NCBI GenBank assembly: GCA_003695285.1
Contig: RFIL01000349.1
Coordinates: 1 to 7,282 of the forward strand
Length of the DNA stretch: 7,282 bases
Reading direction: 5' to 3'
Source: Calditrichota bacterium
Lineage (GTDB): Bacteria > Calditrichota > Calditrichia > RBG-13-44-9 > J075
The stretch's first letter is position 1, and each line of letters begins with the position of its first letter. Positions 5,445 through 7,282 of the stretch are shown piece after piece. Below the pieces are notes generated by a model. It was not told the DNA's origin and did no database searches. It saw only the letters and a program-made list of their open reading frames with translations. The position numbers and the translations under genes are program-made.

Positions 5445-6773
5445 TTGTCACCCTTGTGGCTTGAAATTGTTTTCTACATTAGTGCTTTCTTTATATTACT
5501 GGTGCTTTCCGCATTTTTTTCCGGTTCAGAAACGGCTTTCTTCTCCCTTTCCGACAGCACTATCGATCGGTTCAAAGAATCCCGGGACTCCCGTGAAAAA
5601 CGTGTCGCCGAGTTATTATCCCATTCTCAACAATTGCTGATTACCATTGTTCTCGGTAACACCATCGTCAATATTACCACAGCCTCACTGGCAGCAATTT
5701 TAACCCACCGAATCGTTCTTGACACCGGTTTGGCGGATAGCCATTTTTTTGGCATCAATGGTCAAATTTTAGCCCTGTTCATCGATGTGGTAGTGGTGAC
5801 CCTGGTTATTTTAATCACCAGTGAAATTCTGCCCAAAATTATCGCCATACGACATCCCCAAAACTTTGCCAAACGAGCCTCATTTGCTATTAAGCTGGTA
5901 TTTCATCTACTTTTTATTATCACCTATCCCTTAACATGGATAACCCGCCAATTACAACAGTTGAGCAAAACCGTACAGGAAAAAACGCTGATCTCCGAAG
6001 AAGAGTTGAAAGCACTGGCGGAACTGGGAGAAGAGCATGGTTCCCTCCATGAAGATGAGAAGGAGATGATTCATTCCATTTTCGAGTTCGGGGAAACCAC
6101 TGTTAAAGAAATTATGGTTCCACGAACGGATATGGTTTGTGTAAAGGTCGATACAACTCTATCCCAACTCATGAAACTCATCAAGTCTAAATTTATCTCC
6201 CGGATACCGGTATATCGGGATCGCATTGATGATATCGTGGGTATCCTCTACATCAAAGATTTACTCCCCCTGCTCAGTAAAAGAAAACGAGAAAAATTGC
6301 AACTGGAAAAACTGGTCAGGAAGGCATATTTTGTTCCGGAACAGAAAAAAATTCATGAGCTTTTAAGAGAATTTCAGAAAGAGCGCATCCACATGGCGCT
6401 GGTGGTGGATGAATATGGTGGAATTGCCGGACTGGTAACCCTGGAAGATATCATTGAAGAGATCGTTGGGGAGATCCAGGATGAATACGATCGGGAAGCT
6501 CCCCCTTACAAACGAATTGATGACAACACCTATGTGGTTAATGGTCGGATGTCTCTGGATGAAATCAACGAAGAATTGCACCTGGATTTACCCACAGAAG
6601 AAGGTGTGGAAACTATCAGTGGATTCATCCTCCAGTTGTTAGGCCAACTCCCCAAAGCCCAGGATGAAGCCGAATACAATGGATATCACTTTGTGGTGGA
6701 AGAAGTTGCCAAAAACAGGATTCTAAAAGTACGCATTCAAAAGATTGAACCCAACGCCAATCCACCAGCATGA
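5445..6773 (+). CDS. CNNM/CorC (HlyC) family membrane protein with CBS pair
   Basis: 442 aa in the standard order: DUF21/CNNM membrane domain (about 1-190), two CBS domains (about 220-345, with MVPRTDM at 224-230 and VVDEYGGIAGLVTLEDIIEEIVGEI from 320) and a C-terminal CorC/HlyC domain (about 355-435). The membrane domain carries FFSGSETAFFSLS (24-36), GNTIVN (71-76) and SEILPK (126-131); S26/S28, N72/N76 and E127 are candidates for the Mg2+ site known from archaeal and bacterial CNNM proteins. Relatives (CorB, MpfA, YhdP-like) export Mg2+ and bind nucleotide in the CBS module; others were annotated as hemolysins without good reason. The start is TTG at 5445: AGGAG lies 4 bases upstream, and an in-frame TAG at 5421 leaves no ATG. 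The stop overlaps selA as ATGA. Mg2+ efflux is inferred from the family. Confidence 0.9.
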   Translation: MSPLWLEIVFYISAFFILLVLSAFFSGSETAFFSLSDSTIDRFKESRDSREKRVAELLSHSQQLLITIVLGNTIVNITTASLAAILTHRIVLDTGLADSHFFGINGQILALFIDVVVVTLVILITSEILPKIIAIRHPQNFAKRASFAIKLVFHLLFIITYPLTWITRQLQQLSKTVQEKTLISEEELKALAELGEEHGSLHEDEKEMIHSIFEFGETTVKEIMVPRTDMVCVKVDTTLSQLMKLIKSKFISRIPVYRDRIDDIVGILYIKDLLPLLSKRKREKLQLEKLVRKAYFVPEQKKIHELLREFQKERIHMALVVDEYGGIAGLVTLEDIIEEIVGEIQDEYDREAPPYKRIDDNTYVVNGRMSLDEINEELHLDLPTEEGVETISGFILQLLGQLPKAQDEAEYNGYHFVVEEVAKNRILKVRIQKIEPNANPPA

Positions 6774-7282
6774 AAAAACTCCCTAACCCCCAAGAATTAT
6801 ATCGAGCGATTCCCCCTGTGCAGGATTTACTTCAGGATGAAACCCTCAGTCAATTTCCTATTCATGCTCGTTTTCTCAAACGAATCATACAGGAAGAAAT
6901 TGCCAGGCTCCGCGAACAAATACCTGTCTCTAACTCCCTCACCGTCACCAGTCTCCCGCAGATACTTCGGAAGAGAATCCGGAATCGCATTGAAAAACTG
7001 CTCCAACCCGGTTTACGAAAGGTGGTGAATGCCACCGGAATCATCCTCCATACCAATTTGGGTCGGGCACCTCTGGCTGAAGTGGCTCAGGATGCCATTC
7101 AAAACGCTATTGATAACTATTGTAATCTGGAGGTGGATCTGTCCACAGGTAAGCGAGGTGACCGGATGTCTCATGTTGAGGAATTGCTAACCTTACTGAC
7201 CGGTGCAGAAGCCGCCCTGGTGGTCAATAATTGTGCTGCCGCTGTCTTTCTCACTCTGAACACCCTTTGTAAACGAAAAGAA
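6770..7282 (+). CDS. selA: L-seryl-tRNA(Sec) selenium transferase, N-terminal part (cut by window edge)
   Basis: 171 codons run off the right edge; the full protein is usually about 460 aa. SelA is the PLP enzyme that converts Ser-tRNA(Sec) to Sec-tRNA(Sec) using selenophosphate. Residues 1-80 match the N-terminal tRNA-binding region, and the start of the PLP fold shows NATGIILHTNLGRAPL (87-102), NLEVDLSTGKRGDR (119-132), SHVEELL (134-140) and TGAEAALVVNNCAAAV (144-159). The usual NNNAAA here reads NNCAAA (C155). The PLP-binding lysine lies beyond the window. The ATG at 6770 overlaps the upstream stop as ATGA, and no Shine-Dalgarno is visible, so translation probably depends on coupling to the CNNM gene. 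It implies the organism makes selenocysteine; selB and selC would be expected elsewhere, possibly just downstream. Confidence 0.95.
   Translation, partial: MKKLPNPQELYRAIPPVQDLLQDETLSQFPIHARFLKRIIQEEIARLREQIPVSNSLTVTSLPQILRKRIRNRIEKLLQPGLRKVVNATGIILHTNLGRAPLAEVAQDAIQNAIDNYCNLEVDLSTGKRGDRMSHVEELLTLLTGAEAALVVNNCAAAVFLTLNTLCKRKE

Noticed and set aside
2590..6581. Several antisense frames of 70-150 aa opposite pgpH, ybeY and the CNNM gene
   Set aside because: They are shadows of strongly supported plus-strand genes and show no independent motifs.

Overview
This 7.3 kb stretch is ordinary bacterial chromosome made mostly of conserved housekeeping genes, with moderate to low GC and AT-rich spacers. 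I see no insertion sequence, phage gene, CRISPR array or toxin-antitoxin pair. The lineage cannot be fixed from the sequence alone. The YbeY metal site ends in Asp rather than His, a form I associate with Bacteroidota and relatives (FCB group). Its combination with a 7TM-HD c-di-AMP phosphodiesterase and a selenocysteine synthase suggests a deeper or less-studied FCB-like phylum. That placement is inference.

Layout. (1) 1-278, minus strand: the N-terminal end of glutamine-dependent NAD+ synthetase (nadE), running off the left edge. (2) 279-617: an AT-rich divergent spacer with a candidate nadE promoter, a possible 45-codon small ORF with a good ribosome binding site, and the tRNA promoter. 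(3) 618-691: a tRNA with anticodon CAT, best read as tRNA-Ile2 (lysidine type), with no encoded CCA, followed by a strong hairpin terminator. (4) 828-1607: a near-consensus sigma-70 promoter and a coiled-coil/zinc-ribbon protein (COG1579 type). (5) 1653-2171: RNase P RNA (rnpB), type A, closed by a perfect 17-bp P1 helix, with an enlarged P12 region and an altered CCA-binding loop. (6) 2172-2502: a spacer with no convincing gene. (7) 2503-7282, plus strand: a gene run of pgpH-like c-di-AMP phosphodiesterase, ybeY, a CNNM/CorC-type membrane protein and selA (cut by the right edge).

How they fit together. Two themes stand out: RNA maturation (tRNA, RNase P RNA, YbeY, SelA acting on tRNA-Sec) and c-di-AMP/ion homeostasis (the HD phosphodiesterase and the CNNM protein). 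pgpH and ybeY overlap by 11 bp, and the CNNM gene and selA overlap by 4 bp (ATGA), so each pair is probably translationally coupled; a 106-bp gap separates the pairs. The order combines the Firmicutes pairing of the 7TM-HD gene with ybeY and the proteobacterial pairing of ybeY with a corC-type gene.

No clearly new system is visible. The best second looks are the matched RNase P L15/tRNA CCA pattern, the His-to-Asp change in YbeY, the enlarged P12 of rnpB and the small ORF upstream of the tRNA.
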